From assembly GCA_002696205.1 (NCBI GenBank), contig NZRL01000134.1, positions 1-53,533 of the forward strand: a DNA stretch of 53,533 bases. Direction: 5' to 3'. Position numbers and translations under genes: made by a program. This DNA is from Rhodospirillaceae bacterium (lineage in GTDB: Bacteria > Pseudomonadota > Alphaproteobacteria > Rhodospirillales > Casp-alpha2). The notes beneath the pieces are model-generated. The model was not told the origin of the DNA. It saw only the letters and a list, made by a program, of their open reading frames with translations, and did no database searches. Below are positions 31,434 to 40,328 of the stretch, piece by piece. Position 1 is the stretch's first letter. The number at the start of each line of letters is the position of its first letter.

Positions 31434-31473
31434 ACGGGGGCCTCGGGCCCCGGAAAGGATAGACGGCCCCCGT
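31434..31473 (+). promoter_or_regulatory. Alternative hairpins covering the lolC start
   Basis: ACGGGGGCC (31434-31442) is perfectly complementary to GGCCCCCGT (31465-31473), which contains the first two bases of the lolC GTG (31472-31474) and encloses the purine-rich GGAAAGGA as loop. The same left arm can instead form a local stem, GGGGCC-TCG-GGCCCC (31437-31451). The two are mutually exclusive, so the leader could switch between a closed and an open start. Structure inferred by eye. Confidence 0.35.
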
Positions 31474-32722
31474 GTTCAGCCGATTTGAATGGATGATGGC
31501 GATGCGCTATCTGCGCGCCCGCCGGCAGGAAGGCTTCATTTCCGTCATCGCCTGGTTTTCCCTGCTCGGTATCGCGCTCGGCGTCGCCACCCTGATCATC
31601 GTCATGTCGGTGATGAACGGCTTCCGCGAGGAATTGTTGAGCCGCATCCTGGGGCTCAACGGCCACCTCAGCGTGCAGGGCCAGTTCCGCGACCTCAAGG
31701 GCTTCGATCCCATCGCCGACAGCCTGCGTAACGTCAAGGGCGTGGTCAGCGTCACGCCGCTGATCGAGGGCCAGGTTATGGCCACGGCCAACGGCACGGC
31801 GCAGGGGGCGTTGGTGCGGGGCATCCGCCCGTCCGACATCAGCCGCCGCAAGCTGATCGCCGATAACATCATCCGGGGCAGCCTCGACAAGTTCAAACCG
31901 GGCGGCAAGAACGTCGTCATCGGCGACCGCCTGGCGGACAAGATGGGGTTGCGCGTCGGCGACCGGATCACCCTGATTTCGCCCAAGGGCAATGCAACGG
32001 CCTTCGGCACGGTGCCGCGCACCGCGGCCTATACCATCGCCGCGACCTTCGAGGTCGGGATGTACGAATACGATTCCAGTTTCGTGTTCATGGACCTCGC
32101 CGACGCCCAGATCTATTTCAAGTTCCCGAAGGAAGCGGTTTCGTCCCTGGAAGTCTTCATCACCGATCCGGACGAAGCGCTGGAGGTGAAGACCCGCATC
32201 GCGGGCGCCGTGAAAGGGGTGGGGCGGATACACGACTGGCAGCAGGCCAACGCCAGCTTCTTCAACGCCATTCAGGTCGAACGCAACGTCATGTTCCTGA
32301 TCCTGACCCTGATCATCCTGGTCGCCGCGTTCAACATCATCTCGTCAATGATCATGCTGGTGAAGGACAAGGGTAAGGACATCGCCATCCTGCGCACCAT
32401 GGGCGCCACGCGGGGCATGGTCATGCGGGTCTTCCTGATTGCGGGGGCCAGCGTCGGCGTGATCGGCACCATCGCCGGATCGATCCTGGGCATCGCCTTC
32501 GCCGACAATATCGAAGCCATCCGGCAATGGATCCAGGGGCTGACGGGATCGGACCTGTTCGCCGCCGAAATCTATTTCCTGTCGCAACTGCCCGCCGTGA
32601 TCGATTGGAACGAGGTCATCGCCGTGATCGGCATGGCGCTGGGCCTTTCGTTCCTGGCGACCATCTATCCCAGTTGGCGGGCCGCCCGCACGGATCCGGC
32701 GGAGGCGCTACGCTATGAGTGA
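31472..32722 (+). CDS. lolC: Lipoprotein-releasing ABC transporter permease (LolC/E, LolF-like)
   Basis: Inner-membrane subunit that extracts outer-membrane lipoproteins and passes them to LolA. It is 416 residues with one N-terminal helix (about 22-45), a large periplasmic domain, and three C-terminal helices in the FtsX domain, plus a final [18 protein letters not shown]. The GTG start at 31472 gives the standard [20 protein letters not shown]. Only one permease accompanies lolD, which in non-gammaproteobacteria usually means a homodimeric LolF-type complex combining LolC and LolE functions; that is inference. lolD overlaps its stop by 8 bases. Confidence 0.95.
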   Translation: MFSRFEWMMAMRYLRARRQEGFISVIAWFSLLGIALGVATLIIVMSVMNGFREELLSRILGLNGHLSVQGQFRDLKGFDPIADSLRNVKGVVSVTPLIEGQVMATANGTAQGALVRGIRPSDISRRKLIADNIIRGSLDKFKPGGKNVVIGDRLADKMGLRVGDRITLISPKGNATAFGTVPRTAAYTIAATFEVGMYEYDSSFVFMDLADAQIYFKFPKEAVSSLEVFITDPDEALEVKTRIAGAVKGVGRIHDWQQANASFFNAIQVERNVMFLILTLIILVAAFNIISSMIMLVKDKGKDIAILRTMGATRGMVMRVFLIAGASVGVIGTIAGSILGIAFADNIEAIRQWIQGLTGSDLFAAEIYFLSQLPAVIDWNEVIAVIGMALGLSFLATIYPSWRAARTDPAEALRYE

Positions 32723-33401
32723 CACGGTTCCTTCGCTTGCCCTTCGCGGCGTCCGGCGGACCTTTCGCCAGGGCCGGTCGGAGTTAGAAATCCTCAAGGG
32801 CATCGATCTGACCGTACGGCCCGGCGAGGTCGTGGCCCTGGTCGGCCCGTCCGGGGCGGGCAAGTCGACCATGCTGCATATCGCGGGTCTTCTGGAATCG
32901 CCGGACAGCGGCACCATCGAAATCTGCGGCCAGGACTGTTCCGCCATGGGCGACGAACAGCGCACCTTGATGCGCCGCTACAACCTGGGCTTTGTCTACC
33001 AGCACCATCATCTGCTGCCGGAATTCTCGGCCCTGGAAAACGTCATCGTGCCGCAGATCATCGCCGGCATCCCGTATAAGGACGCCAAGGACCGGGCCCA
33101 GGAGATCCTGAATTGGATGGGCCTGTCCGACCGCCTGACCCACCGCCCGGCGCGTCTGTCCGGCGGCGAGCAGCAGCGGGTCGCGATCGCCCGGGCGCTG
33201 TCGACCGCGCCCAAGGTCATGTTGGCGGATGAGCCGACCGGCAATCTCGACCCACATACTGCGGAAGAGGTCTTCACCATCCTGCTGCGCCTCGCGCGCG
33301 GTGCCGGGTTGGCGGCCTTGATCGCGACACACAACCCGGCCTTGGCCGCGCGCATGGACCGTACCCTGCGCCTGACCGACGGGTTCCTGTTTCCAGAATA
33401 A
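32715..33401 (+). CDS. lolD: Lipoprotein-releasing ABC transporter ATP-binding protein
   Basis: ATPase that powers lipoprotein release with the LolC/F permease. It is 228 residues with Walker [10 protein letters not shown] (44-52), Q-loop region [18 protein letters not shown], signature [15 protein letters not shown], Walker [12 protein letters not shown] and switch histidine in ATHNP. The [12 protein letters not shown] stretch is characteristic of LolD within the MacB-like subfamily. It starts inside the lolC coding end, so translation is coupled. Confidence 0.97.
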   Translation: MSDTVPSLALRGVRRTFRQGRSELEILKGIDLTVRPGEVVALVGPSGAGKSTMLHIAGLLESPDSGTIEICGQDCSAMGDEQRTLMRRYNLGFVYQHHHLLPEFSALENVIVPQIIAGIPYKDAKDRAQEILNWMGLSDRLTHRPARLSGGEQQRVAIARALSTAPKVMLADEPTGNLDPHTAEEVFTILLRLARGAGLAALIATHNPALAARMDRTLRLTDGFLFPE

Positions 33402-33468
33402 CGCGGTATGACAGAGGGCGAAGAACGTCTCTGTCCAGTCCACCCGCGTTCTTGCGGATACTTGAACC

Positions 33469-33942
33469 ATGATCGTCGAGTTGGCGGATATCGCCGAACC
33501 TGAGATCCACGAATTCGTCGCCTACTGGTCGTCAGTGAAGGGAGACGCCTTCGCGCCTTCCTGGAAGCAGTTCAATCTGCCCAACCTGAACCCGAAGCTC
33601 GTGCCTTACGTGATCGTCGCCGACGCCGTCTACGAGCCGGTGAATGGGGAGTTGGTGGATTTCGTGATCCGCTTCTGGGGCACCGGCCAGACCGAATGGA
33701 AGGGGTCGGACAAGACCGGCAAACGGACCCGTGATTTCCCGGAATACCGAACCTCGGAAGGGTGGGAGGAATATCTCCAGGTCGTCCGTGAAAGGCGCCC
33801 CGTCGCATCGCGTGATATCGTCTATCGGGAACAATACGGCCGGCGCCTGAACGTCGAACAGGTTCAGGTCCGGGTGCCGCTGTCCGACGACGGCGTGACG
33901 GTCACAAAAGTCGCCACGTTCGGGCATCGGTCCAAGGTTTGA
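33469..33942 (+). CDS. PAS domain-containing protein (PAS_5 type)
   Basis: 157 residues forming a single PAS-like sensory domain of the type found as stand-alone proteins in alphaproteobacteria: LVPYVIVADAVYEPVNGELV, the turn FVIRFWGTGQTEW, and the C-terminal strand RVPLSDDGVTVTKVATFG. No output domain, signal peptide or membrane segment is visible. Ligand and role are unknown. The ATG lacks a strong ribosome-binding site (AACC precedes it). It stands 67 bases after lolD and 66 before the RidA-like gene. Confidence 0.78.
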   Translation: MIVELADIAEPEIHEFVAYWSSVKGDAFAPSWKQFNLPNLNPKLVPYVIVADAVYEPVNGELVDFVIRFWGTGQTEWKGSDKTGKRTRDFPEYRTSEGWEEYLQVVRERRPVASRDIVYREQYGRRLNVEQVQVRVPLSDDGVTVTKVATFGHRSKV

Positions 33943-34008
33943 CCGGCCGGAGCGCCGGGCGCTGCCGTCACCCGTAACATCGAACATGCCGGAGGAGGGC
34001 ATCTTGCC

Positions 34009-34401
34009 ATGTTGAAAATTCATACCCTGAACGACCGTATCGGCGCCCACCGCGAAAACGCAGGCCATGCAACAGAAGTTCCGCCCAATTCGCGGCTATT
34101 GTTCTGTAATGGCCAGGTCGGCTGCAAACAGGACGGCACCGTGCCCGAGGACGTGGGCGAACAGGTGACTGTCGCCTTCGACCGTATCCAGGCGATCCTC
34201 GCTGCCGCCGACATGGGATTCAAGGACGTGGTCAAGGTCTCGGTCTATTTCACCGATGCCAAGCACCTGGATCATTTCTACGCCCAGCGGAATACTTATT
34301 TCGGAGACCATAACCCGCCGGCGGTACTGCTTTGCGTCGGGCCGTTTCCGCGCCCGGGCGTGGAGATCGAAATCGAGGTGACGGCGGCGCAGGCCGTTTA
34401 G
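34009..34401 (+). CDS. RidA/YjgF/Rid family protein
   Basis: 130-residue chorismate-mutase-like fold, usually trimeric: the sequence NGQVGCKQDGTVPEDVGEQV, VKVSVYFTDAKHLDHFYAQR and the C-terminal GVEIEIEVTA are typical. In RidA, an arginine in the PARSCVEV motif (Arg105 in E. coli) binds the carboxylate of 2-aminoacrylate and is needed for imine deaminase activity. Here the segment is PPAVLLCVGPFP with Val106 in that position, so it probably is not a classical RidA deaminase. GGAGGAGGG lies 9 bases upstream of the ATG. It converges with the minus-strand doxX, 22 bases away. Confidence 0.88.
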   Translation: MLKIHTLNDRIGAHRENAGHATEVPPNSRLLFCNGQVGCKQDGTVPEDVGEQVTVAFDRIQAILAAADMGFKDVVKVSVYFTDAKHLDHFYAQRNTYFGDHNPPAVLLCVGPFPRPGVEIEIEVTAAQAV

Positions 34402-34423
34402 GCGAACGCCGCCGGCGGCTGGG

Positions 34424-34816
34424 TCAACCGCCGCCCTTGCGCATGGCGTCGATGCTCCATTTCCCGCCGCCGGCCGCCGCGATGTAGAAGAACACGAAGC
34501 AGTACAGCGCACTGAGCTCACCCCAATTCAGGATGGGGAAGAAGCTTTGCGGAAAATGCTCGTGGAAATAGGCCACGGCCATGCAGCCCGAACAGACGAA
34601 CGCGGCGGGGCGGGTGAACAGGCCGACCGCGACCAGCGCGCCGCCGACCAATTCGATCATCCCGGCCATGCCGATCAGCGAGGTCGGATCGACGCCTGAG
34701 TATTTCGTCACCGGAAAGCTCAGGTACTTCGTCGTCCCGTGTTGCAGGAACAACAGCCCCGTCATCAGGCGGAGTAGGCTGTAGATATCGTCTTTGAACG
34801 GGTTCAGGAATTTCAT
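34424..34816 (-). CDS. DoxX family membrane protein
   Basis: 130 residues with four membrane helices. The N-terminal LLRLMTGLLFLQHGTTKYL and the central GMIELVGGALVAVGLFTRPAA are DoxX hallmarks. DoxX-family proteins are small quinone-related or redox-stress membrane proteins whose substrates are mostly unassigned. TAGGAGA lies 6 bases before the ATG. It starts 20 bases after the nitrile hydratase accessory gene on the same strand, so it is probably the last gene of that operon. Confidence 0.88.
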   Translation of the reverse strand: MKFLNPFKDDIYSLLRLMTGLLFLQHGTTKYLSFPVTKYSGVDPTSLIGMAGMIELVGGALVAVGLFTRPAAFVCSGCMAVAYFHEHFPQSFFPILNWGELSALYCFVFFYIAAAGGGKWSIDAMRKGGG

Positions 34817-34836
34817 GACGGTCTCCTATCAGGAGG

Positions 34837-35154
34837 TTAGGGCAGGGATACCGGCTCGCCGTGGGGGGTCGCCAGATAGGCATCGCGCCATTCGTCGGCG
34901 CGTGTGCCGATTTCGCCTGCCTGCGCCAGGCCTTTTTCGGCACAGAGGCGTTCGAGGGCGGCCAGCCAGTGATTGTAATAGGTTTCGCCCGTATCGGGAT
35001 CGCCCGCCGCCTGGGCGCGTTTGATCTCGTCCCCCAGGGTTTGCGCCCATTCATCGGCAGAGAAGACGCCCTTGTCGATCAGAGCGTTGGCCAGGGCGAA
35101 GGCCTGGGCCTGCCAGGGTTCGCAAAAACCGGGCTCGGCGTCGTCGGTCGCCAT
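34837..35154 (-). CDS. Nitrile hydratase accessory protein (cobalt-insertion type)
   Basis: 105 residues related to the N-terminal part of the nitrile hydratase beta subunit, as in the P14K/NhlE-type activators that load metal or oxidise cysteines in the alpha subunit by subunit exchange. Visible: FCEPWQAQAFALANALIDKG, FSADEWAQTLGDEIKRA and YYNHWLAALERL. The start at 35154 is 2 bases after the beta-subunit stop; the frame is open far upstream inside the beta gene, which is an artefact. Together with the alpha and beta genes it forms a complete maturation unit. Confidence 0.87.
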   Translation of the reverse strand: MATDDAEPGFCEPWQAQAFALANALIDKGVFSADEWAQTLGDEIKRAQAAGDPDTGETYYNHWLAALERLCAEKGLAQAGEIGTRADEWRDAYLATPHGEPVSLP

Positions 35155-35156
35155 GC

Positions 35157-35816
35157 CTAGGGCCGCTCCAGGTACGGTTCCCAAAGGTCGGCGTAAACCG
35201 CCGAGCGTTGGTTGCCGTCGGGGCCCCAGAGTTCTTCGCCTTCGAACCGCACGGAGTAGAGGGGGTAATCCTCGACGTGCCCAACGGTGTGCGTGTCGGG
35301 AAAGATGTGACGCCCGTGGATGCGGTCGATCACCCCTTCGCGGCCCCGCAGGTAGCGGGGAGCCCGGGTATGGCCCATCGGGTGGAAGGTTTTCACGCGC
35401 ACCCGATCGCCGACTTTGAGGCCGGCGTTCACGGGGGCCGCCGGGTCGACCGGCCCGCCGGCACCCTTGACGGAAACGAGGGCCTTGTCCGCATCGACGG
35501 CCTGAATGTCGGATTTGCCGGAGGAGATGCCTTTGGCGAGTTCCTCGGCCGTCACCCGGCCGGACCCGACCCAAAGGGTCTCCAGCCCGGCCAGCCAGTT
35601 CTCGTAGTAGGTATTGCGCAGGTAGGTCACCGGATTCTGGCTTTCCCGGGCGTGGCGCGCCATGTCGTTGGTCCACTGGCGGAGAAAGCCGGACAGCAGC
35701 GTCATCGCGAAGACGCGGCTTTCCCATTCGGCATGGAAGACGGGCTCTTCGGTTTCCGGCTCCGGGTTGATCGGCCCGAAGGCCTGCATACCCCCCATGT
35801 CATGCACGTTGTCCAT
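35157..35816 (-). CDS. nthB: Nitrile hydratase subunit beta
   Basis: Partner subunit of the nitrile hydratase alpha-beta dimer, which hydrates nitriles to amides. 219 residues: N-terminal [16 protein letters not shown] is nearly diagnostic, followed by the helical domain (TYLRNTYYENWLAGLETL) and the C-terminal SH3-like barrel (VGDRVRVKTFHPMGHTRAPR, RGREGVIDRIHG). The ATG overlaps the alpha stop by one base as TGATG. The accessory gene follows after 2 bases. No amidase gene accompanies the operon in this window. Confidence 0.94.
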   Translation of the reverse strand: MDNVHDMGGMQAFGPINPEPETEEPVFHAEWESRVFAMTLLSGFLRQWTNDMARHARESQNPVTYLRNTYYENWLAGLETLWVGSGRVTAEELAKGISSGKSDIQAVDADKALVSVKGAGGPVDPAAPVNAGLKVGDRVRVKTFHPMGHTRAPRYLRGREGVIDRIHGRHIFPDTHTVGHVEDYPLYSVRFEGEELWGPDGNQRSAVYADLWEPYLERP

Positions 35817-36454
35817 CAGGCGCCGCCTTCCAGGTCCGCCGGGGATTTGGCTTGCTCGACGCCGATCATGGAATTGCGGGTGATGAGCTGTTCCAACTGC
35901 TCGGCGGACCAGCCTTCGGTCCCGGCTGGCCGTTCGGGCAGCACGAGGTAGCGCATCTCGGCCGTCGAATCCCAGACGCGGACCTCGACCTCGTCCGGCA
36001 ATTCCGTGCCGAATTCGCCCAGCACGCCGCGCGGATCGGACACCGCCCGTGCCCGGTAGGGCGCGGACTTGTACCAGACGGGCGGCAATCCCAGGACATT
36101 CCAGGGATAACAGGAGCAGAGCGTGCACACGACCAGGTTATGGACCTCGGGTGTGTTCTCCACCGCGACCAGCCGTTCGCCGGGCCGTCCCTTGAAATCG
36201 AACTCGCCGACGGCCTCGCGCGCATCATCGAGCAGACGTTGCTTGAATTCGGGGTCGGTCCAGGCACGGGCGACGACCTTCTTGCCGTTCTGCGGGCCGA
36301 CGCGATGGGCATAGCGGTCGACCAATGCGTCGATCGCCGCCGCATCGACCAGTCCCTTGTCGATCAGCAGGCTTTCCAGTGACTTCACGCGGAGCGCCAC
36401 GTCCGACGGCGGCTCCGTATGGTCGTGATCGTGATTATGCCCGTCGTGCGGCAT
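35816..36454 (-). CDS. nthA: Nitrile hydratase subunit alpha (cobalt type)
   Basis: Catalytic metal-binding subunit, 212 residues. The metal centre is Cys110-Thr-Leu-Cys113-Ser114-Cys115 ([11 protein letters not shown]); threonine after the first cysteine is the cobalt-type signature, whereas iron types have serine. Two of these cysteines are oxidised in mature enzymes. Start 36454 is supported by GGGGAGAA upstream; a further 21 codons to 36517 are less likely. The N-terminus [11 protein letters not shown] is His-rich and may bind metal. Gene order alpha-beta-accessory is intact. It diverges from dnaE. Other family members such as thiocyanate hydrolase share the motif, so the exact substrate is not proven. 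Confidence 0.93.
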   Translation of the reverse strand: MPHDGHNHDHDHTEPPSDVALRVKSLESLLIDKGLVDAAAIDALVDRYAHRVGPQNGKKVVARAWTDPEFKQRLLDDAREAVGEFDFKGRPGERLVAVENTPEVHNLVVCTLCSCYPWNVLGLPPVWYKSAPYRARAVSDPRGVLGEFGTELPDEVEVRVWDSTAEMRYLVLPERPAGTEGWSAEQLEQLITRNSMIGVEQAKSPADLEGGA

Positions 36455-36628
36455 CGGCGATTCTCCCCAAACGTATGATCTTTCGCCAAAGATGCCACGC
36501 CGCCGCGCCCCGTTCAATCGACTGTGAAGGGCCGCAAGGCGAAGGAAACCGGGTTATCCCCGGTGTCCTCGTTTTCATGTGCGATTTGCGTGTCTACCTG
36601 CGCGGCCATATGTGGAATTATTCCGGTC

Positions 36629-39600
36629 ATGTCCCACGCTGATTTCGTTCACCTGCGGGTTCATTCCGCCTATTCCCTTTCCGAAGGCGCCATCCGGGTC
36701 AAGGACCTGGCCAAGATGTGCCGTGAGAAGGAGATGCCCGCCGTCGCCGTGACGGATACCAACAACCTGTTCGGGGCCTTGGAATTCTCGCTGGCGGCAC
36801 GGGAGAAGGGTGTGCAGCCCATCGTCGGCTGCCAACTCACCGTCGAGATGGAGGCGGAAGAAGACAGCGGCAACGGCCAACCGAACGGCGGCGGCAATCC
36901 GCGCCACCCGGAAAAGAAGCCGTCGGTGGTGTTGCTGATCCAGAATCCGGAAGGCTACCGGAACCTCCTGCATTTGCTGAAGGTCGCCTATCTGGACGGC
37001 GAGGACGATGCCGAAACGGCGGTGCCGCTCGATGTGTTGATGGAATACAACGCCGGGCTGATCCTGCTGACCGGCGGGCCCGGCGGCCCCGTCGGGCGCC
37101 TGCTGTTGCAAGGCAAGGCCGAACCGGCGCGCGATTTGATGCAGCGTCTGGCCGCCGCCTTTGACGGGCGGACCTATGTGGAAATTCTGCGCCACGGCAT
37201 GCTGCCCGAGGAACAGACCGAGGGCGCGTTCCTCGATATGGCCTATGACATGGACCTGCCGCTGGTCGCGACCAACGAATGCTTCTATCCGACCGCCGAC
37301 ATGTTCGAGGCTCATGACGCCCTGATCTGTATCGCGGAAAGCGCCTATGTCTCGGAAACCGAGCGCCGCCGCTTGACGCCGCAGCATTGGTTCAAGGGCG
37401 CCGACGACATGCGCCAGGCCTTCGCCGACCTGCCGGAGGCCGTGGACAACACCCTGGTCATCGCCAAGCGCTGTGCCTTCATGGTCGAAAAGATCGACCC
37501 GATCCTGCCGCCGTTCGATTGCGGCGAGGGCCGCACGGAAGAGGACGAATTGCGCGCCCAGGCCCGCGACGGCCTGGAAAAACGCTTGGAAATGCATGTT
37601 TTCACCGACGGCATGGACGACGCCGCGCGCGAGGAGGCCGCCAAGCCCTACCGCGAACGCCTCGATTACGAATTGGGCGTCATCAACGAAATGGGCTTTC
37701 CCGGCTACTTCCTGATCGTCGCCGACTTCATCGGTTGGGCGAAGGAACAGGGGATTCCCGTCGGCCCGGGCCGTGGTTCGGGCGCCGGCTCCGTCGTCGC
37801 CTGGTCGCTGCTGATCACCGATCTGGACCCGCTGCGCTTCGGGTTGCTGTTCGAACGCTTCCTCAACCCGGAACGCGTGTCCATGCCCGACTTCGACATC
37901 GACTTCTGCCAGGACCGGCGGGACGAGGTCATCCGCTACGTGCAGAAGAAATACGGCGACGACCATGTCGCCCAGATCATCACCTTCGGTAAGCTGCAGG
38001 CCCGCGCCGTGCTGCGCGACGTCGGCCGGGTTTTGGAAATGCCCTACGGGTATATCGACAAGATCTGCAAGCTGGTGCCCAACAACCCTGCCAATCCGGT
38101 GACCCTGAACGAAGCGGTCGAGGCCGAGCCGCAGATCCGCCAGATGATGTCGGAGGATCCGCAAGTCCAGCACCTGGTCGATCTTGCCATGAAGCTGGAA
38201 GGGCTCTACCGCCATGCCTCGACCCATGCCGCCGGTGTGGTCATCGGCGACCGGCCGCTGGAAGAACTGATCCCGCTCTACCGCGATCCGCGCTCCGACC
38301 TGCCGGTGACCGGCTTCAACATGAAGTTCGTCGAAAGCGCCGGGCTGGTGAAATTCGACTTCCTGGGCCTCAAGACCCTGACGGTCCTCTCGACCGCCGT
38401 CGAGTTGTGCAAGGAAAAGGGCGTCGAGATCGACTTGTCGACCATCCCTCTCGACGACACCGCGACCTTCGAAATGATCGGCCGCGGCGAGACGACCGGC
38501 GTCTTCCAGTTGGAAAGTCAGGGCATGCGTGACGTCCTGCGCCAGATGAAGGCCGATACCTTCGAGGACATCATCGCTGTCGTCGCACTCTACCGTCCGG
38601 GTCCGATGGACAACATCCCGAGCTACATCGCCCGTAAGAAGGGCGAGGAGGAACCCGATTACCTGCACCCGATCCTGGAGCCGATCCTGACCGAGACCTT
38701 CGGTATCATGATTTACCAGGAACAGGTTATGCAGGCGGCGCAGTTGCTGTCCGGCTACACCCTCGGCGGCGCCGACCTGCTGCGCCGGGCGATGGGTAAG
38801 AAGATCAAGGAAGAGATGGACCAGCAGCGCCAGCTGTTCGTCGACGGCGCCGTCGCGCGCGACGTGGACGGGCGCAAGGCGTCGGACATCTTCGATCAGG
38901 TCGCCAAATTCGCGGGCTACGGCTTCAACAAATCCCACGCCGCCGCCTATGCCCTGGTCGCCTATCAGACGGCGTATCTGAAGGCGAACCACCCGGTGGA
39001 ATTCCTCGCGGCCTCGATGACGCTGGACCAGCACAACACGGACAAGCTCAACATCTTCAAGCAGGAACTCGACCGCATGCACGTCGACCTGCTGTCGCCG
39101 GATATCAACAAGTCCGAGGTCTCGTTCTCCGTCGAACGGGGGCGCACCGGCGAAGAGGAATCGGAAAGCGCCATCCGCTATGCGCTTGCCGCGATCAAGA
39201 ACGTGGGCGAGGGGGCCATGGCGGCCCTGGTCGAAACGCGCCGCGAGGATGGGCCGTTCAAGAACCTGTCGGACTTCGCCCATCGCCTGGACCCCAAGGT
39301 CATCAACAAACGGCAGATGGAAAACCTGATCCGCGCGGGGGCGTTGGACAGCATCAATCCCAACCGCCGGCAGTTGTTCACGGGGTTGGAGCGCATCCTC
39401 AAGGAAGCCGTCTCCGCCCACCAGGACCGCACGTCGGACCAGATGGGGCTATTCGGCGGCGGCGGCGGAGAGGGACCGGCGGAAACGCCGGAAATCCGCC
39501 TCGACAACATCGCCGACTGGACGCCGATGGACCGATTGAAAGAGGAATTCGACGCCGTCGGCTTCTATCTCTCGTCCCATCCGCTGCAAACGTATGAAAG

Positions 39601-40141
39601 TGTTCTGGAAAAGCAGAAGGTCACGCCGTTCATCGAGGTTCTGACGGCGGCCAGACCCGGGCACCGCCGCATGGCGGGCACCTTGGTCGCCATGAAGGAA
39701 CGCACCTCGGCCAAGGGCTCGCGCTACGCCTTCGTCAGCTTCTCGGACACCACCGGCACCTTCGAAGGCATCATGTTCTCGGAAGTCCTGGGGGCGGCCC
39801 GCGAACACCTGACCGAAGGCAATTCGTTCCTGATCGAAATGGAAGTCCAGATCGAGGCCGAGGCGCCGCGCTTCATGGTCCAGGGCCTGCGCCCGCTTGA
39901 AGCCGCCGCGCTTAATTCCGTCGGCGAAGTCACGGTGGTGATCGGCGGCGAAAGCCCGCTCGGTCCGCTGCGCGACGTCCTGGAAAGCCAGGGCAGGGGC
40001 CGTGTCCCGGTCCATGTGGTGCCGCGCCTGGAGGACAACCGTGAAGTCGTCCTGACCCTGAACGAGACCTATGCCGTCTCGCCTGCCGTGATCCAGGCGC
40101 TGAAGTCCGTGCAGGGCGTGCTGGAAGTCGTCGAGACCTGA
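36629..40141 (+). CDS. dnaE: DNA polymerase III subunit alpha
   Basis: Replicative polymerase, 1170 residues. N-terminal PHP domain (FVHLRVHSAYSLSEGAI), palm with catalytic Asp423 and Asp425 (PDFDIDFCQDRRDE), the GPGRGSGAGSVV and YRPGPMDNIP motifs, HhH and OB domains, and a clamp-binding motif QMGLF at 938-942. ATG 36629 is the family start; the 35-codon longer frame from 36524 lacks homology. A Gly/Asn/Pro-rich stretch (residues 77-95) interrupts the PHP domain. It is transcribed away from nthA, with 174 bases between the two starts. Confidence 0.98.
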   Translation: MSHADFVHLRVHSAYSLSEGAIRVKDLAKMCREKEMPAVAVTDTNNLFGALEFSLAAREKGVQPIVGCQLTVEMEAEEDSGNGQPNGGGNPRHPEKKPSVVLLIQNPEGYRNLLHLLKVAYLDGEDDAETAVPLDVLMEYNAGLILLTGGPGGPVGRLLLQGKAEPARDLMQRLAAAFDGRTYVEILRHGMLPEEQTEGAFLDMAYDMDLPLVATNECFYPTADMFEAHDALICIAESAYVSETERRRLTPQHWFKGADDMRQAFADLPEAVDNTLVIAKRCAFMVEKIDPILPPFDCGEGRTEEDELRAQARDGLEKRLEMHVFTDGMDDAAREEAAKPYRERLDYELGVINEMGFPGYFLIVADFIGWAKEQGIPVGPGRGSGAGSVVAWSLLITDLDPLRFGLLFERFLNPERVSMPDFDIDFCQDRRDEVIRYVQKKYGDDHVAQIITFGKLQARAVLRDVGRVLEMPYGYIDKICKLVPNNPANPVTLNEAVEAEPQIRQMMSEDPQVQHLVDLAMKLEGLYRHASTHAAGVVIGDRPLEELIPLYRDPRSDLPVTGFNMKFVESAGLVKFDFLGLKTLTVLSTAVELCKEKGVEIDLSTIPLDDTATFEMIGRGETTGVFQLESQGMRDVLRQMKADTFEDIIAVVALYRPGPMDNIPSYIARKKGEEEPDYLHPILEPILTETFGIMIYQEQVMQAAQLLSGYTLGGADLLRRAMGKKIKEEMDQQRQLFVDGAVARDVDGRKASDIFDQVAKFAGYGFNKSHAAAYALVAYQTAYLKANHPVEFLAASMTLDQHNTDKLNIFKQELDRMHVDLLSPDINKSEVSFSVERGRTGEEESESAIRYALAAIKNVGEGAMAALVETRREDGPFKNLSDFAHRLDPKVINKRQMENLIRAGALDSINPNRRQLFTGLERILKEAVSAHQDRTSDQMGLFGGGGGEGPAETPEIRLDNIADWTPMDRLKEEFDAVGFYLSSHPLQTYESVLEKQKVTPFIEVLTAARPGHRRMAGTLVAMKERTSAKGSRYAFVSFSDTTGTFEGIMFSEVLGAAREHLTEGNSFLIEMEVQIEAEAPRFMVQGLRPLEAAALNSVGEVTVVIGGESPLGPLRDVLESQGRGRVPVHVVPRLEDNREVVLTLNETYAVSPAVIQALKSVQGVLEVVET

Positions 40142-40175
40142 TCTGCCCAAGCCCTCGTTGTCACGCGTTTTTCCC

Positions 40176-40202
40176 TTGATCGGCTGGCCTTAAGCCTATA
40201 GA
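40176..40202 (+). promoter_or_regulatory. Candidate promoter for rpsB-tsf
   Basis: TTGATC (40176-40181) and TATAGA (40197-40202) with a 15-base spacer, 16 if the -35 is read as CTTGAT. The spacing is short, but it is the best match in the 187-base dnaE-rpsB gap. It would leave an untranslated leader of about 120 bases, a usual place for autoregulation by S2. Confidence 0.4.
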
Positions 40203-40328
40203 ACCCGCCCCATATCGCACGCGGGGATGCGGCGGCTCGTGCAAATTCACGGGTTTTGCCGCTCCGGTGTTCGGTCATGGGGCCGAATGACACCCTGCGG
40301 AGGCATAACCGGAGAAAGGTACTCTATC

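Noticed and set aside
36525-36628. Cobalamin or other riboswitch before dnaE / nthA
   Set aside because: A small ACCGGG/CCCGGT pairing is present, but no B12 box or other conserved riboswitch core was seen on either strand.
36575-39421. 948-codon open frame antisense to dnaE
   Set aside because: Mirror of dnaE codon bias; no recognisable domain, and dnaE on the plus strand has every expected motif.
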